Notes: generated by a model from the sequence alone, not told the origin. 64,000 bases of DNA from Labedella phragmitis (GCF_004078635.1 NZ_RZNB01000002.1:496001-560000), one strand, 5' to 3'. Shown: positions 1-9,472, numbered from the stretch's first letter. Translations and numbers: made by a program.

Positions 1-600
1 GATCCGACGGCCCGTCGCCGACCGCACGGTGTCGGCGTCGGGTTCGACGGCCGCGGCCGACGCCTGGATCGGGCTCACCGCGAGAATGCGGCGCGAGCCG
101 ACCCAGGACGAGAGCCACGTCACGAGAGTCACGGCGACGACGGGCGCGACGAGCATCGGGGTCACGAGTTGCGGCGTCGTCTCGGGGAGGTCGCCAGTCG
201 ACCGACCGAGCGCGACCAATCCGACCATGATGCCGATGCCCACGACGGTGCCGATGAGCGAGCCCACGAGTCCGACGAGGATGCCGTCCCGAGCGGTACT
301 CGCTCGCAAGCGACGTGCGTCGGCGCCCACGAGCCGGAGGAGGGCGATGTCGCGTGTCCGACCCGCGATGACCGTTCCGACGGTGTTCGCCGTGACGATC
401 CCGCCGACGAAGATCGCGATCGCGAAGAAGACGACGGCCACGAGCCCGAGCGCCAGCTGCACGGACTCCTTCTCCCCGATCGAGTCGCCCGCGACGAGTG
501 CGGTCAGCAGGACCGTGCCCTGCAGCAGCAGCGCACCGAAGGCGCCGGAGAGGGCCGCGACGAGGATCGTGGCGCGGTACTCGCGCCAGCGCATTCTCAT
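1..600 (-). CDS. FtsX-type ABC transporter permease (C-terminus beyond window)
   Basis: The first 200 codons are present and the gene continues past base 1. It probably forms the membrane half of an ABC exporter of the MacB/LolC/FtsX superfamily. Visible are a first hydrophobic segment (about residues 11-34), two more further on (about 48-66 and 85-105), and between them the family's cytoplasmic signature R-T-R-D-I-A-L-L-R-L-V-G-A, which typifies FtsX permeases. The ATG start overlaps the stop of the upstream ATPase gene (ATGA), so the two are translationally coupled. A second ATG two codons later is possible. With the two-component genes just upstream it resembles a self-regulated efflux or envelope-stress module. 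The substrate cannot be read from sequence. Confidence 0.85.
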   Translation of the reverse strand, partial: MRMRWREYRATILVAALSGAFGALLLQGTVLLTALVAGDSIGEKESVQLALGLVAVVFFAIAIFVGGIVTANTVGTVIAGRTRDIALLRLVGADARRLRASTARDGILVGLVGSLIGTVVGIGIMVGLVALGRSTGDLPETTPQLVTPMLVAPVVAVTLVTWLSSWVGSRRILAVSPIQASAAAVEPDADTVRSATGRRI

Positions 601-1358
601 CGCGTCGCCTCCATCGCGAGCATGATGGCGGAGATCTGCTCGGGCGTCGACCGCTCCCGCTCGTCGACGATGCGGCCGTCGGCGAGGAAGAGGATGCGAT
701 CGGCGTAGGACGCCGCGACCGGATCGTGGGTGACCATCGCGATCGACTGCCCGAATCGGGAGCACGCCTCGGTGAGGAGCGTGAGCACCTCGCGGCCGCT
801 CCGGGAGTCGAGGTTCCCGGTCGGCTCGTCCGCGAAGACGAGGTCGGGGCGGGTGGCGAGGGCACGAGCGATGGCGACGCGCTGCTGCTGACCACCGCTC
901 AGTTCGTGCGGGCGGTGGGTGAGCCGGTCGGCGATCCCGAGCGTCGTGACGAGCGAGTCGATCCAGCGGCTCTCGTCGACGTTGGGCTTTCGACCGTCGA
1001 GGTCGAACGGGAGGAGGATGTTGGAGCGGGCGTCGAGGGTCGGGACGAGGTTGAACGACTGGAACACGAATCCGATGCGACGGCGTCGGAGCAGGGTCAG
1101 GTCCCGGTCCGGGAGTCTCGTGATGTCGGTGTCCCCCACCCACACGCTGCCGTTGTCGCTCGAGTCGAGTCCGGCCATGACGTGCATGAGGGTCGACTTG
1201 CCGGAACCGCTCGGCCCCATGATCGCGGTGAACTGTCCGCGGCGGATGCCGACGGAGACGTCGTCGAGCGCGACGACGGCGCCGTGCCCGACTCCGAACC
1301 GCCGGGAGACGCCGGCGACGCGGGCCGCGAGGCCCATCTCTGTAGTGGTGATCGTCAT
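597..1358 (-). CDS. ABC transporter ATP-binding protein, MacB/LolD type
   Basis: This 253-residue nucleotide-binding subunit powers the FtsX-type permease encoded directly downstream. Walker A is GPSGSGKST (about residues 48-56), the ABC signature is LSGGQQQR, and Walker B is VFADEPTGNLD. The D-loop region around SRSG and the switch histidine in MVTHD are present, so it should be catalytically competent. Length and the GNLDS motif fit the LolD/MacB/lipoprotein-release and bacitracin-resistance branch rather than importers. It lies 58 bases behind the response regulator gene and shares an ATGA overlap with the permease, so the four genes are probably one transcript. Confidence 0.92.
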   Translation of the reverse strand: MTITTTEMGLAARVAGVSRRFGVGHGAVVALDDVSVGIRRGQFTAIMGPSGSGKSTLMHVMAGLDSSDNGSVWVGDTDITRLPDRDLTLLRRRRIGFVFQSFNLVPTLDARSNILLPFDLDGRKPNVDESRWIDSLVTTLGIADRLTHRPHELSGGQQQRVAIARALATRPDLVFADEPTGNLDSRSGREVLTLLTEACSRFGQSIAMVTHDPVAASYADRILFLADGRIVDERERSTPEQISAIMLAMEATR

Positions 1359-1416
1359 GCTTCCACGCTAGGAAGCGGACCCCGTCCGCCGCGTCGGCAC
1401 CCGGTCGGATCGACCG

Positions 1417-2109
1417 TCATCCCCGAGGATGAAGCCTGCCGCGATCGACGAGTCCGTGCTCGTACGCGTAGATCACGAGCTGGACGCGGTCGCGGAGCCC
1501 GAGCTTCGCGAGCACGCGGGAGATGTGCGTCTTGACGGTGGCTTCGCTCACGAATTCCTGAGCGGCGATCTCCGAGTTGCTGAGCCCCGACGCGGCGAAG
1601 AGGAAGATGTCGTGCTCGCGCGACGTCAGCGTGGCGAACTGCGCGGGGACGGGGCTCGTCGACCCGCCGCCGACGTGGCGGAAGAGTTCGACGGTCGCGC
1701 TCGGGGCGATCACCGCGTTACCGGCATGCACCGTGCGGATCGCGGCGAGGAGGAACTCGGGGTGGGTGTCCTTGAGGAGGAAACCGCTCGCGCCGCGACG
1801 GAGCGCCGTCGCGGCGGCCTCGTCGAGGTCGAAGGTCGTGAGGACGATGATCTTCGGGGCCGAGAGGCCGGTGGCGTCGAAGCGCTCGAGGATGGCACTC
1901 GTCGCCTCGATCCCGTCCATGACGGGCATACGGACGTCCATCAGGACGACATCGGGCCGCAGCTCGACTGCCCGTGCGAGACCGGTTGCGCCGTCCTCGG
2001 CCTCGGCGACGATCGTGAGATCGGGCTGGGAGTCCACGAGCATGCGGATGCCCGCACGGAAGAGGGACTGGTCGTCGACGAGGAGGACGGAGATCGGGGC
2101 GTCGGTCAC
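1417..2109 (-). CDS. NarL/LuxR-family response regulator
   Basis: A 230-residue two-component response regulator. The receiver domain (about residues 6-125) has the acidic pair DD at 12-13, phospho-acceptor D58 in VVLMDVRMPVMDG, and the conserved K in FLLKDTHP. A C-terminal LuxR-type helix-turn-helix follows (about 160-225; LTSREHDIFLFAASGLSNSE, then TVKTHISRVLAKL). The chosen GTG start overlaps the kinase stop codon (GTGA), indicating translational coupling; an upstream read-through frame has no better start. It should be phosphorylated by the neighbouring kinase and is the likely regulator of the ABC genes behind it. The target genes are inferred from position only. Confidence 0.93.
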   Translation of the reverse strand: MTDAPISVLLVDDQSLFRAGIRMLVDSQPDLTIVAEAEDGATGLARAVELRPDVVLMDVRMPVMDGIEATSAILERFDATGLSAPKIIVLTTFDLDEAAATALRRGASGFLLKDTHPEFLLAAIRTVHAGNAVIAPSATVELFRHVGGGSTSPVPAQFATLTSREHDIFLFAASGLSNSEIAAQEFVSEATVKTHISRVLAKLGLRDRVQLVIYAYEHGLVDRGRLHPRG

Positions 2110-3308
2110 GGATGGACTTCTCTCATGGGCTGTGGGAAGGGGATGAGGGCTTCGATGAGGAAGGCGTCGGTGCCGATGGACTCGGCGATGAGGCGACCGC
2201 CTGTGAGTTCGGCGCGTTCGCGCATCCCGGCGATGCCGTGACCCGGTGACGAGGACGCCGGAGCGGGGAGAACGCTGTTCTGCACCCGCACGACGACGCC
2301 GTGCGGCACCCAGATGACGCTGAGGGCCACGGGGCGCGAGCGGTCGCCGTGACGCAGCGCGTTCGTGAGGGATTCCTGCGCGATCCGGTAGACGGCGATC
2401 TGGTGGCTCGCCGGCATCGGGCGGGCCTCCCCCGTTTGCTCGAAGCGGATGTCGAGCCCGGCTGCGCGCATCTGCTCGACGAGGCGGCCGAGGTCCGCGA
2501 TCATCGGCTGAGGTCCGCCCGACTGACTGTGCCGGAGCTCGGCGAGGAGGACGCGGACGTCGACGAGAGCCTCGCGCGCCGTCTCGGAGATGGTCTCGAG
2601 AGCGGCCTCGCCGACCTTCGGGGAGGTCGCCATGGCGTAGCGGGCACCGTCCGCTTGAGCGATCACGACGGCGAGCGAGTGCGCGACGACGTCGTGCATG
2701 TCGCGTGCGATCCGGTTCCGCTCCTGTTCGACGACGATCGTGCGTTCCGCGAGTCGTCGCTCCTGCTCGAGCCGGAACTGCTCGGCGCGCGAGGCTCGAG
2801 TGGCTGCGGCCTGCCTCATCAGCACGCCGAGTCCCCACGCGATGGTGAGGACGAAGATCGCGGCGGCCGACGCCGTGACGATGCTGAAGATCGCGACGGA
2901 GAGGTTGGCCGGGTCCACCATGGAGATGACGGTGCCGCCGCCGTAGACCTGTGCGACGGTGTAGACGGACGCGACCACTCCCCCGCCGATCGCCGAGATG
3001 AGGCCGTACCAGCGCACCCAGCCGTCCCCGTAGCGACCGACGGCGTAGAGGATCCCGAGGATCATCGCGTCGTAGACGTTCGCGGGCTGTTGCGCGGACA
3101 GCTGGACCGCGACGGCGAACCACGCGACCGACAGCGCGCCCGCCGGGGAGTACCTCCGGACCGCGAGCCCCACGGCGAGGAGGACGACGACGACGATGCT
3201 CACGCCCGGCGCCGGCGAAAGCACGACGGACGGGAGCAGGAGCGCACCCACGACGCTCGCGACGACGGTGTCGGCGACGAGTTGCGTGCGCGTGAGGTCC
3301 CGGGTCAT
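2106..3308 (-). CDS. Sensor histidine kinase, HisKA_3 type
   Basis: A 400-residue membrane sensor kinase. About five hydrophobic segments fill residues 12-165, with short loops, so the stimulus is probably sensed within or at the membrane, as in intramembrane-sensing kinases next to ABC exporters. A basic coiled segment (about 166-195) leads to the dimerisation box ARDMHDVVAHSLAVVIAQAD with phospho-acceptor H205. The HATPase region carries the N-box EALTNALRHG-like segment (ESLTNALRHGDRSR) and the G-rich GHGIAGMRERAEL. It starts with ATG and heads the gene order kinase, regulator, ATPase, permease. The ligand is unknown. Confidence 0.92.
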   Translation of the reverse strand: MTRDLTRTQLVADTVVASVVGALLLPSVVLSPAPGVSIVVVVLLAVGLAVRRYSPAGALSVAWFAVAVQLSAQQPANVYDAMILGILYAVGRYGDGWVRWYGLISAIGGGVVASVYTVAQVYGGGTVISMVDPANLSVAIFSIVTASAAAIFVLTIAWGLGVLMRQAAATRASRAEQFRLEQERRLAERTIVVEQERNRIARDMHDVVAHSLAVVIAQADGARYAMATSPKVGEAALETISETAREALVDVRVLLAELRHSQSGGPQPMIADLGRLVEQMRAAGLDIRFEQTGEARPMPASHQIAVYRIAQESLTNALRHGDRSRPVALSVIWVPHGVVVRVQNSVLPAPASSSPGHGIAGMRERAELTGGRLIAESIGTDAFLIEALIPFPQPMREVHP

Positions 3309-3402
3309 CCGTCCACGGTAACGCGAGCGGGAACCCGCGCGACGTACGGGACGCGCCGGTCCGCCCGTCGAGCGACGAAGATCATCCTCCGGTCTGACGG
3401 TG

Positions 3403-4335
3403 TCAGAAGCCGAGGCGCCGCAGTTGCTTCGGGTCGCGCTGCCACTCCTTGGCGACCTTCACTCGGAGCGAGAGGAAGACCGGCGAACCGACGAGCGGTT
3501 CGATCTCGGCGCGGGCCCGCGTTCCGACGTCCCGCAAGCGGGATCCGCCCTTCCCGATGATGATCGCCTTCTGACTGTCGCGTTCCACGAAGACGTTCGC
3601 GTAGATCTCGACGAGGTCCTTGTCCTCACGCCGCTGGATGTCGTCGATCGTGACGGCGAGCGAGTGCGGCAGCTCGTCGGTCACGCCCTCGAGCGCGGCT
3701 TCGCGCACGAGCTCGGCGACGCGGTCCTCGAGGGACTCCTCCGTGACGGCCTCGTCGGGGTACAGCGCGACGGATCGCGGCAGGAGCGCGAGGATCTCGC
3801 TCGCGAGGACGTCCAACTGGATGCCGGCGGTCGATGACACGGGGATGATCGAGTCCCACTCGCGCAATTGCGACACCGCGAGGAGCTGATCGCCGACGCG
3901 GTCCTTCGCCACGTCGTCGATCTTCGTGACGATGGCGATCTTCTTCGCGCGGCCGTAGCGGTCGAGCTGCTCATTGATGAAGCGGTCGCCGGGACCGATC
4001 TTCTCATCGGCCGGGATGCAGAGCCCGATGACGTCGACGTCGCCGAGCGTCGACTCCACGAGGTCGTTCAAGCGCTGGCCGAGCAGGGTGCGCGGCCGGT
4101 GGATGCCGGGGGTGTCGACGATGACGATCTGACCGTCGGGACGGTGCACGATTCCACGGATCGCGCGCCGGGTCGTCTGCGGCTTCGAGCTCGTGATGGC
4201 GACCTTCTCGCCTACGAGGGCGTTCGTGAGGGTCGACTTGCCCACGTTCGGCCGACCGACGAACGAGACGAAGCCCGCTCGGAATGCCGGTGCCGCGCTC
4301 GTGGTCTCGCCGTCGTCCTGTTGTTCGTCGGTCAT
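3403..4335 (-). CDS. era: GTPase Era
   Basis: Era is an essential GTPase that binds the 3' end of 16S rRNA and helps mature the 30S subunit. The 310-residue product has G1 GRPNVGKS (27-34), G2 with QTTR, G3 DTPG, and a G4 of the form TKID. The C-terminal KH domain shows the GxxG loop in IIGKGGSRLR, and the protein ends in the typical LRRLGF tail. Length is usual for the family. The ATG overlaps the stop of the upstream CNNM gene (ATGA). It is the last gene of the hrcA-to-era run, and YbeY encoded two genes upstream works on the same rRNA end. Confidence 0.97.
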   Translation of the reverse strand: MTDEQQDDGETTSAAPAFRAGFVSFVGRPNVGKSTLTNALVGEKVAITSSKPQTTRRAIRGIVHRPDGQIVIVDTPGIHRPRTLLGQRLNDLVESTLGDVDVIGLCIPADEKIGPGDRFINEQLDRYGRAKKIAIVTKIDDVAKDRVGDQLLAVSQLREWDSIIPVSSTAGIQLDVLASEILALLPRSVALYPDEAVTEESLEDRVAELVREAALEGVTDELPHSLAVTIDDIQRREDKDLVEIYANVFVERDSQKAIIIGKGGSRLRDVGTRARAEIEPLVGSPVFLSLRVKVAKEWQRDPKQLRRLGF

Positions 4336-5630
4336 TCCGTTGCCTCTCGTGCGAGCGCTGCACGAATCTCGTCGAGCGCCTCCGTCGGTCGTACGACGAC
4401 GGTCACGAGTCGCTTCCGTCGCCCTTCCACGCGTTCGGCGACGAGTACGAGCCCGTTCGCCGTGACCTCGTCGCCCGCGGTGGGGAGTCTGCCCAGATGC
4501 TTCGTGAGGAGGCCCCCGACCGTGTCGACGTCGTCGTCCTCGAGTTCGATGCCGTACAACTCGCCGAGCTCGTCGATCGCGAGCCGGGCGCTCACGCGGT
4601 ACGCGTCGACCTCGAGGGCGACGACCTCGTCGAGCTCCGTGTCGTATTCGTCGGAGATCTCTCCGACGAGCTCCTCGATGAGGTCCTCGATCGTCACGAG
4701 ACCCGCCACGCCGCCGTACTCGTCGATGACGATGGCGAGGTGGTTCGATTCGGCCTGCATCTGAGCGAGGAGGGAGTCGGCCTTCTTCGACTCGGGAACG
4801 AAGAGCGCGGGCTTGGCGATCGCGCCGGCCGTGAGTCGACCGGCCTCGTCTGGCGTCTCGTAGCCGATGCGCGCGACGTCCTTGAGGTACAGGATGCCGA
4901 CGACCTCGTCGATGTCGTCGTCGATGACGGGGAGACGCGAGACGCCCGTGCGGAGGAAGACCCCCGTCGCCTCCTGGATGGTCTCGCCGGCGTCGATGAC
5001 GATCATGTCGGTGCGCGGGACCATGACCTCGCGGATGACGGTCTGATTGAACTCGAAGATGGAGTGGATGAGCGCGCGTTCGTCCTCCTCGAGCACGGCG
5101 AGCTCCGTCGCCTCGTCGACCATGCTGAGGAGCTGCTCTTCCGACGCGAAGGCCGAGTTCCTCGAGACACCCGGAGTGACGCGATTGCCGAACGTCACCA
5201 AAGCGTCGGCGAGTGGACCGAGGACGACGCGCACAGCATGCACGATCGGTGCGCTCACCTGGAGGATGACGTCGGCGTTGTTGCGGCCGAACCCCCGGGG
5301 ACTCGCTCCGACCAGCACGAAGGACACGGCCGTCATGAGGAGCGCGGAGAGGACGAGCGCGAGCCAGAGGGACTCGAGCGAGAACGAGAAGGCGAGGGTC
5401 ACGAGGACCGCGGCCGTCGTCTCCGTCGTGATCCTCACGAATGACAGCGCGTTGACGTGCGTGCCCGTGTCCTCGGCGATGCGCACGAGCGCCGTGCGCG
5501 ATCGCGACTCGATCGCGAGGGCGAGGATGTCGGCGCGCGACTTGACCGAGATGGCCGCCTCGGCAGCCGACATGAGGCCGGCGAAGGCGACGAGGAGCAA
5601 CGACCCGGCGATGAGCCAGACGAGGAGCAT
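4332..5630 (-). CDS. CNNM/CorC-type transporter-associated protein (hemolysin C family)
   Basis: A 432-residue membrane protein of the CNNM/MpfA (YhdP, CorB) family, implicated in Mg2+/cation efflux. It has a DUF21 N-terminal membrane domain with an initial hydrophobic helix (residues 1-22) and further segments near 60-110. Tandem CBS domains follow (about 205-330; one ends in VVGILYLKDVARI, the next in HLAIVIDEYGGVAGLVTIED). A small C-terminal CorC_HlyC domain contains VDTVGGLLTKHLGRLP. The acidic stretch EISDEYDTELDEV is typical. Three bases separate it from ybeY and it overlaps era, so it belongs to the same transcript. Transport direction is family knowledge, not visible here. Confidence 0.92.
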   Translation of the reverse strand: MLLVWLIAGSLLLVAFAGLMSAAEAAISVKSRADILALAIESRSRTALVRIAEDTGTHVNALSFVRITTETTAAVLVTLAFSFSLESLWLALVLSALLMTAVSFVLVGASPRGFGRNNADVILQVSAPIVHAVRVVLGPLADALVTFGNRVTPGVSRNSAFASEEQLLSMVDEATELAVLEEDERALIHSIFEFNQTVIREVMVPRTDMIVIDAGETIQEATGVFLRTGVSRLPVIDDDIDEVVGILYLKDVARIGYETPDEAGRLTAGAIAKPALFVPESKKADSLLAQMQAESNHLAIVIDEYGGVAGLVTIEDLIEELVGEISDEYDTELDEVVALEVDAYRVSARLAIDELGELYGIELEDDDVDTVGGLLTKHLGRLPTAGDEVTANGLVLVAERVEGRRKRLVTVVVRPTEALDEIRAALAREATE

Positions 5631-5633
5631 GTG

Positions 5634-6095
5634 TCAGCCGCGCCGCTCGCGCATCGCGAACCCGAGGAGGATGTCGCGCTGGATCCCGAACATTTCCTTC
5701 TCCTCGTCGGGCTCGGCGTGGTCGAAACCGAGGAGGTGGAGGACCCCGTGCGTCGTGAGGAGGAGGAGCTCGTCGATCGTCGCGTGGCCGGCGGTCTCGG
5801 CTTGCGACTCCGCGACCTGCGGGCACAGCACGATGTCGCCGAGCAGACCCGGAGGGGTGGGGTCGTCCTCGGTGCCGGGCCGCAGCTCGTCCATGGGGAA
5901 GCTCAAGACGTCCGTCGGTCCGGGCTCGTCCATCCACTGCACGTGGAGCTGCTCCATAGCGGCCTCGTCGACGAGGACGATGTTGAGCTCGGCCTCCTCG
6001 CTCACGTGCATGACGCCGAGGGCGAAGTCGGCGATGCGGAGGATCTTGCTCTCGTCGACCTCGACGCCGGACTCATTGTTGATCTCGATGCTCAC
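5634..6095 (-). CDS. ybeY: Endoribonuclease YbeY
   Basis: YbeY is a zinc-dependent RNase involved in 16S rRNA 3'-end maturation and late-stage ribosome quality control. The 153-residue product carries the zinc triad in [11 protein letters not shown] near residues 117-127, and the preceding FPMDELRPG and LGDIVLCPQ segments match the family. The ATG overlaps the phoH stop (ATGA), as in most actinobacteria. The neighbours phoH, CNNM and era form a conserved block, and ybeY and era act on the same rRNA substrate. Confidence 0.96.
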   Translation of the reverse strand: MSIEINNESGVEVDESKILRIADFALGVMHVSEEAELNIVLVDEAAMEQLHVQWMDEPGPTDVLSFPMDELRPGTEDDPTPPGLLGDIVLCPQVAESQAETAGHATIDELLLLTTHGVLHLLGFDHAEPDEEKEMFGIQRDILLGFAMRERRG

Positions 6096-7159
6096 GCGCG
6101 GCCCCCACGCGGCATCCGGTCGCGCGGAGCCGCACCGCGACGTTCCGCCCGGTTCGCGAACTCGCGCGCCTGCTCGCGCTCGAAGTGGTCGGCCTGCTTG
6201 CGGGCGTCGTACTCGCTGTACGCGTCGACGATGCGTCCGACGAGCGTGTGACGCACGACGTCCTCGCTCGTCAGGCGGGCGAAGTGGATGTCGTCGACGT
6301 CCGCGAGCACACGCGTCACGAGACGGAGTCCCGAGGCGTTGGTCGGGAGGTCGATCTGGGTGATGTCACCCGTCACGACCATCTTCGATCCGAAGCCGAG
6401 TCGCGTGAGGAACATCTTCATCTGTTCGGGTGACGTGTTCTGCGCCTCGTCGAGCACGATGAAGGAGTCGTTGAGGGTGCGCCCACGCATGTAGGCGAGC
6501 GGCGCGACCTCGATCGTTCCCGCGGCGAGGAGCTTCGGCACGAGCTCGGGATCCATCATCTCGTTGAGCGCGTCGTAGAGAGGGCGGAGGTACGGATCGA
6601 TCTTGTCGGTGAGCGTACCCGGGAGGAAACCGAGCCGCTCACCGGCCTCGACGGCTGGTCGCGTGAGGATGATGCGGTTGACCTCTTTGCGTTGGAGAGC
6701 CTGGACGGCCTTCGCCATCGCGAGGTAGGTCTTCCCGGTTCCCGCCGGGCCGATGCCGAAGACGATCGTGTTCTCGTCGATCGCGTCGACGTACGCCTTC
6801 TGGCCCGCGGTCTTCGGTCGGATGCTCTTGCCCCGGGAGGTGAGGACGGCCTGGCCGCCCAATACGTCGGCGGGACGGCCGTCGCTCTCGATGATGCGAG
6901 CGGACGACCGGACCTCGGCAGGATCGACGTCCTGCCCGTTGCGGATCATGATGAGGAGCTCCTCGATGAGAGTCGTGGCGGCGGCGACCTGATCGGGGTC
7001 TCCGCTGAGAGTGATGTCGTTGCCGCGCGTCTGCACCTCGACGAGCGGGTATTGGGTCTCGATCGTGCGCAGGAGTCGGTCCTGCGGGCCGAAGAGTCGG
7101 ACGAGGGCGATCCCGTCGATGTGGAGGTGCGATACCGCGCCGCCGTCAGGCTCCGCCAA
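6092..7159 (-). CDS. phoH: PhoH-like ATPase
   Basis: A PhoH-family NTPase, thought to be an RNA helicase-like ATPase; its precise job is unsettled. Residues about 120-330 form the P-loop domain: Walker [14 protein letters not shown], the strand-turn [12 protein letters not shown], and Walker [10 protein letters not shown] followed by sensor [10 protein letters not shown]. The N-terminus (residues 10-90) resembles the small KH-like domain common in this family. I chose the TTG at 7159 because GGAGG lies six to seven bases upstream, whereas the ATG at 7180 has no ribosome site; this gives 355 residues and a 14-base overlap with the HIT gene. Confidence 0.93.
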   Translation of the reverse strand: MAEPDGGAVSHLHIDGIALVRLFGPQDRLLRTIETQYPLVEVQTRGNDITLSGDPDQVAAATTLIEELLIMIRNGQDVDPAEVRSSARIIESDGRPADVLGGQAVLTSRGKSIRPKTAGQKAYVDAIDENTIVFGIGPAGTGKTYLAMAKAVQALQRKEVNRIILTRPAVEAGERLGFLPGTLTDKIDPYLRPLYDALNEMMDPELVPKLLAAGTIEVAPLAYMRGRTLNDSFIVLDEAQNTSPEQMKMFLTRLGFGSKMVVTGDITQIDLPTNASGLRLVTRVLADVDDIHFARLTSEDVVRHTLVGRIVDAYSEYDARKQADHFEREQAREFANRAERRGAAPRDRMPRGGRA

Positions 7160-7502
7160 GCGATGCCTCCTCGAGTCCACCCGCGAGCACGTGCGCGTGG
7201 ACGTGGAAGACGGTCTGGCCGGCGCCCGCGCCGGTGTTGAAGACGAGGCGGAAGTGCCCGTCGGCGAGTTCGTCCGCGAGGCGCGACGCCGTGGCGACGA
7301 GTTCCGCGAGGAGGGCAGGGTCGCCCGCCGCGAGCTCCGCGACGTCGCGGTACTGTTCGGTCTTCGGCACGACGAGGAGGTGGACGGGGGCCTGCGGGGC
7401 GATGTCGCGGAAAGCGATGACCGCGTCGGACTCGAACACGACGTCTGCCGGGATCTCGCGCGCGACGATGCGGCTGAAGATGCTCGGTTCGGTGGAGGTC
7501 AT
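7146..7502 (-). CDS. HIT-family nucleotide-binding hydrolase
   Basis: A compact histidine-triad protein, about 118 residues, of the Hint branch that hydrolyses nucleoside phosphoramidates or adenylated substrates. The opening FSRIVAREIPADVVFE, the central APVHLLVVPK and the C-terminal triad HVHAHVL are all diagnostic. Start choice is uncertain: ATG at 7502 gives MTSTEPSIF, and an ATG three codons earlier (7511) is equally possible since neither has a strong ribosome site. The end overlaps phoH by 14 bases. It sits between rsmE and phoH, the usual actinobacterial position. Confidence 0.92.
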   Translation of the reverse strand: MTSTEPSIFSRIVAREIPADVVFESDAVIAFRDIAPQAPVHLLVVPKTEQYRDVAELAAGDPALLAELVATASRLADELADGHFRLVFNTGAGAGQTVFHVHAHVLAGGLEEASLGGA

Positions 7503-7540
7503 GACATCCATTCTACGGCGGCCGGCGCTCGCCGGGACCG

Positions 7541-8272
7541 TCACCAGCGCTCGAGGACGACGTTCGCCACGGCGATCGCGGCGGGGCCGGCCGTCGACGT
7601 CCGCAGCACGGTGTCGCCGAGCACGACGGAGACCGCTCCCGCAGCCGTCATGCGGTCGATTTCCTCGCCGGCGAACCCGCCCTCCGGGCCGACGACGAGT
7701 ACGATCCGGCGCGTCTCCGTCGGCGTCGAGGCCACGGCGTCCGCGAGACGGATGACGCCGCGGGGGTCGAGCACGAGCACGTGGTCGCGGGGGTCGACGA
7801 GCGTCCCCGGTGTTGCGGGAGCCGCGACGTCGGGTACCCAGCCCCGGATGGCCTGCTTGCTCGCCTCCCGGACGATGCTCTCCCACCGGGCGACGCCCTT
7901 CTCGAGCTTGGGGCCGCTCCAGCGCGAGACGCTCCGAGCGGTCTGCATCGGGATGACGCCGGACACACCGACCTCCGTCGCCGCCTGGATCGCGAGCTCG
8001 TCCCGATCCCCCTTGGCGAGGGCCTGCGCAAGCCAGATCTCGGGCGTCGGACGGTTCTCGGTGCGAACCGATCCCACGCGGACCTCGATCGCGGTGCTCG
8101 AGACCGACTCGACGGTGACCTCCGCGAGCGTGCCGTGACCGTCTCCCACGAGGAGGCTCTCTCCCGCCCGCACCCGGTTGACGGCCGCGTGGTGCGCCTC
8201 ACGGCCGTCGAGGGTGATGACGCCGCCGACCACGCTCTCCGGGAGGGCGTCGACGAGATAGAGCGAGGCCAC
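7541..8272 (-). CDS. rsmE: 16S rRNA (uracil1498-N3)-methyltransferase RsmE
   Basis: RsmE methylates N3 of U1498 in 16S rRNA of the 30S subunit, using S-adenosylmethionine. The 243-residue protein has an N-terminal PUA-like domain with DGREAHHAAVNRVRAGE, and a C-terminal SPOUT knot with VLVVGPEGGFAGEEID and LGDTVLRTSTA, the SAM-binding knot motifs. Length is normal. It lies four bases behind the dnaJ stop, so they are co-transcribed in the CIRCE-led operon. Confidence 0.95.
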   Translation of the reverse strand: MASLYLVDALPESVVGGVITLDGREAHHAAVNRVRAGESLLVGDGHGTLAEVTVESVSSTAIEVRVGSVRTENRPTPEIWLAQALAKGDRDELAIQAATEVGVSGVIPMQTARSVSRWSGPKLEKGVARWESIVREASKQAIRGWVPDVAAPATPGTLVDPRDHVLVLDPRGVIRLADAVASTPTETRRIVLVVGPEGGFAGEEIDRMTAAGAVSVVLGDTVLRTSTAGPAAIAVANVVLERW

Positions 8273-8275
8273 GGA

Positions 8276-9379
8276 TCAGCCGAGGAAGCGGTCGCGGAGC
8301 TTCGCGAACAGACCCTGGTGGAAGTGCGCGAGCTGGGGACCGTGCTGCTTGCGCCCCTTCGCGAACCGCTGGATGAGCTCGCGCTCCTTGTGATCGAGCT
8401 TCGTGGGGGTGACGACCTGGACGCCGATGCGGAGGTCGCCGCGACCGGAGCCACGGAGCCGCGTGATGCCGCGGCCCTTGATCGTGATGATCTCGCCGCT
8501 CTGCACACCGGCGCGCAACTCGACGTCGACGTCGCCATCGAGCGCCGGGATCGTGGCTTCGGTGCCGAGAATGGCGTCGGTCATGGGCACCTCGAGCGTG
8601 CAGAGGATGTCGTCGCCGTTGCGGCTGAAGTCGTCGTTGCTGCGCACGGAGATCTCGAGGAAGAGGTCACCGTTCGGGCCGCCGGCCTGGCCGACCTCTC
8701 CGCTGCCCGGCATCTGGAGGCGGAGCCCGGAGTCGACGCCGGCGGGGATGTCGACGGCGACCGTGCGTCGGGCGCGCACGCGGCCCTGGCCGCCGCACGT
8801 CACGCAGGGGTGCGGGATGACGGTGCCGTAACCGCGGCACGTGCCGCACGGGGACGCCGTGACGACGTTGCCGAGGAGCGAGCGCACGGTGCGCTGGATC
8901 TGGCCGGTGCCACGGCAGACGTCGCACGTGACGGGGTTGGTGCCCGGCTGGCAGCACGACCCGTTGCAGGTCTCGCACAGCACAGCCGTGTCGACCTCGA
9001 GGTCGCGGTGCGTTCCGAAGATGACCTCGTCGAGGTCGACCTCGACGCGGAGGAGGGCGTCCTGGCCGCGCTCGCGGCGCGACCGCGGTCCGCGCTGGGC
9101 TCCGCCGCCGAAGAACGAATCGAAGATGTCGCCGAACCCGGAGAAGCCCGCGCCTCCTGCCCCGCCGAATCCGCCGGCGTCGCCGAGGTCGTACCGCTGA
9201 CGCTGGTCGGGGTCGCTCAGGACGTCGTAGGCGTGCGTGACCTCCTTGAAGCGCTCGGAAGCGTCGGCGCCCGGGTTCACGTCGGGGTGGAGCTCGCGTG
9301 CGAGTTTCCGGTAGGCCTTCTTGATCTCGTCGACGCTCGCATCGCGCGAGACGCCGAGGACGTCGTAGTGGTCAGCCAC
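8276..9379 (-). CDS. dnaJ: Molecular chaperone DnaJ (DnaJ2 type)
   Basis: An Hsp40 co-chaperone that stimulates DnaK ATPase. The J domain (residues 1-70) has the HPD triad in [12 protein letters not shown] Gly/Phe-rich linker follows (about 72-100). The cysteine-rich domain (about 130-210) has four CxxC repeats: CETC, CDVC, CGTC and CVTC. The first repeat reads CETCNGSCC where the family usually has CxxCxGxG-A, giving two additional cysteines. The C-terminal substrate-binding beta domains complete 367 residues. Position directly behind hrcA is that of the actinobacterial second DnaJ copy, the one under HrcA rather than the dnaK operon. Confidence 0.95.
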   Translation of the reverse strand: MADHYDVLGVSRDASVDEIKKAYRKLARELHPDVNPGADASERFKEVTHAYDVLSDPDQRQRYDLGDAGGFGGAGGAGFSGFGDIFDSFFGGGAQRGPRSRRERGQDALLRVEVDLDEVIFGTHRDLEVDTAVLCETCNGSCCQPGTNPVTCDVCRGTGQIQRTVRSLLGNVVTASPCGTCRGYGTVIPHPCVTCGGQGRVRARRTVAVDIPAGVDSGLRLQMPGSGEVGQAGGPNGDLFLEISVRSNDDFSRNGDDILCTLEVPMTDAILGTEATIPALDGDVDVELRAGVQSGEIITIKGRGITRLRGSGRGDLRIGVQVVTPTKLDHKERELIQRFAKGRKQHGPQLAHFHQGLFAKLRDRFLG

Positions 9380-9472
9380 ACGGGGCCTTTCGTCTGGAGT
9401 GCGCCGGCATCGGGGAATCGCCGACGACGTGGATTACGGGTTGGTTCGTCCGCCGGAGCGGACGGCGGGTGG

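Noticed and set aside
3403-5937. 844-codon minus-strand frame covering era and upstream
   Set aside because: Its C-terminal part is Era itself; the N-terminal part is an out-of-frame translation of the CNNM gene.
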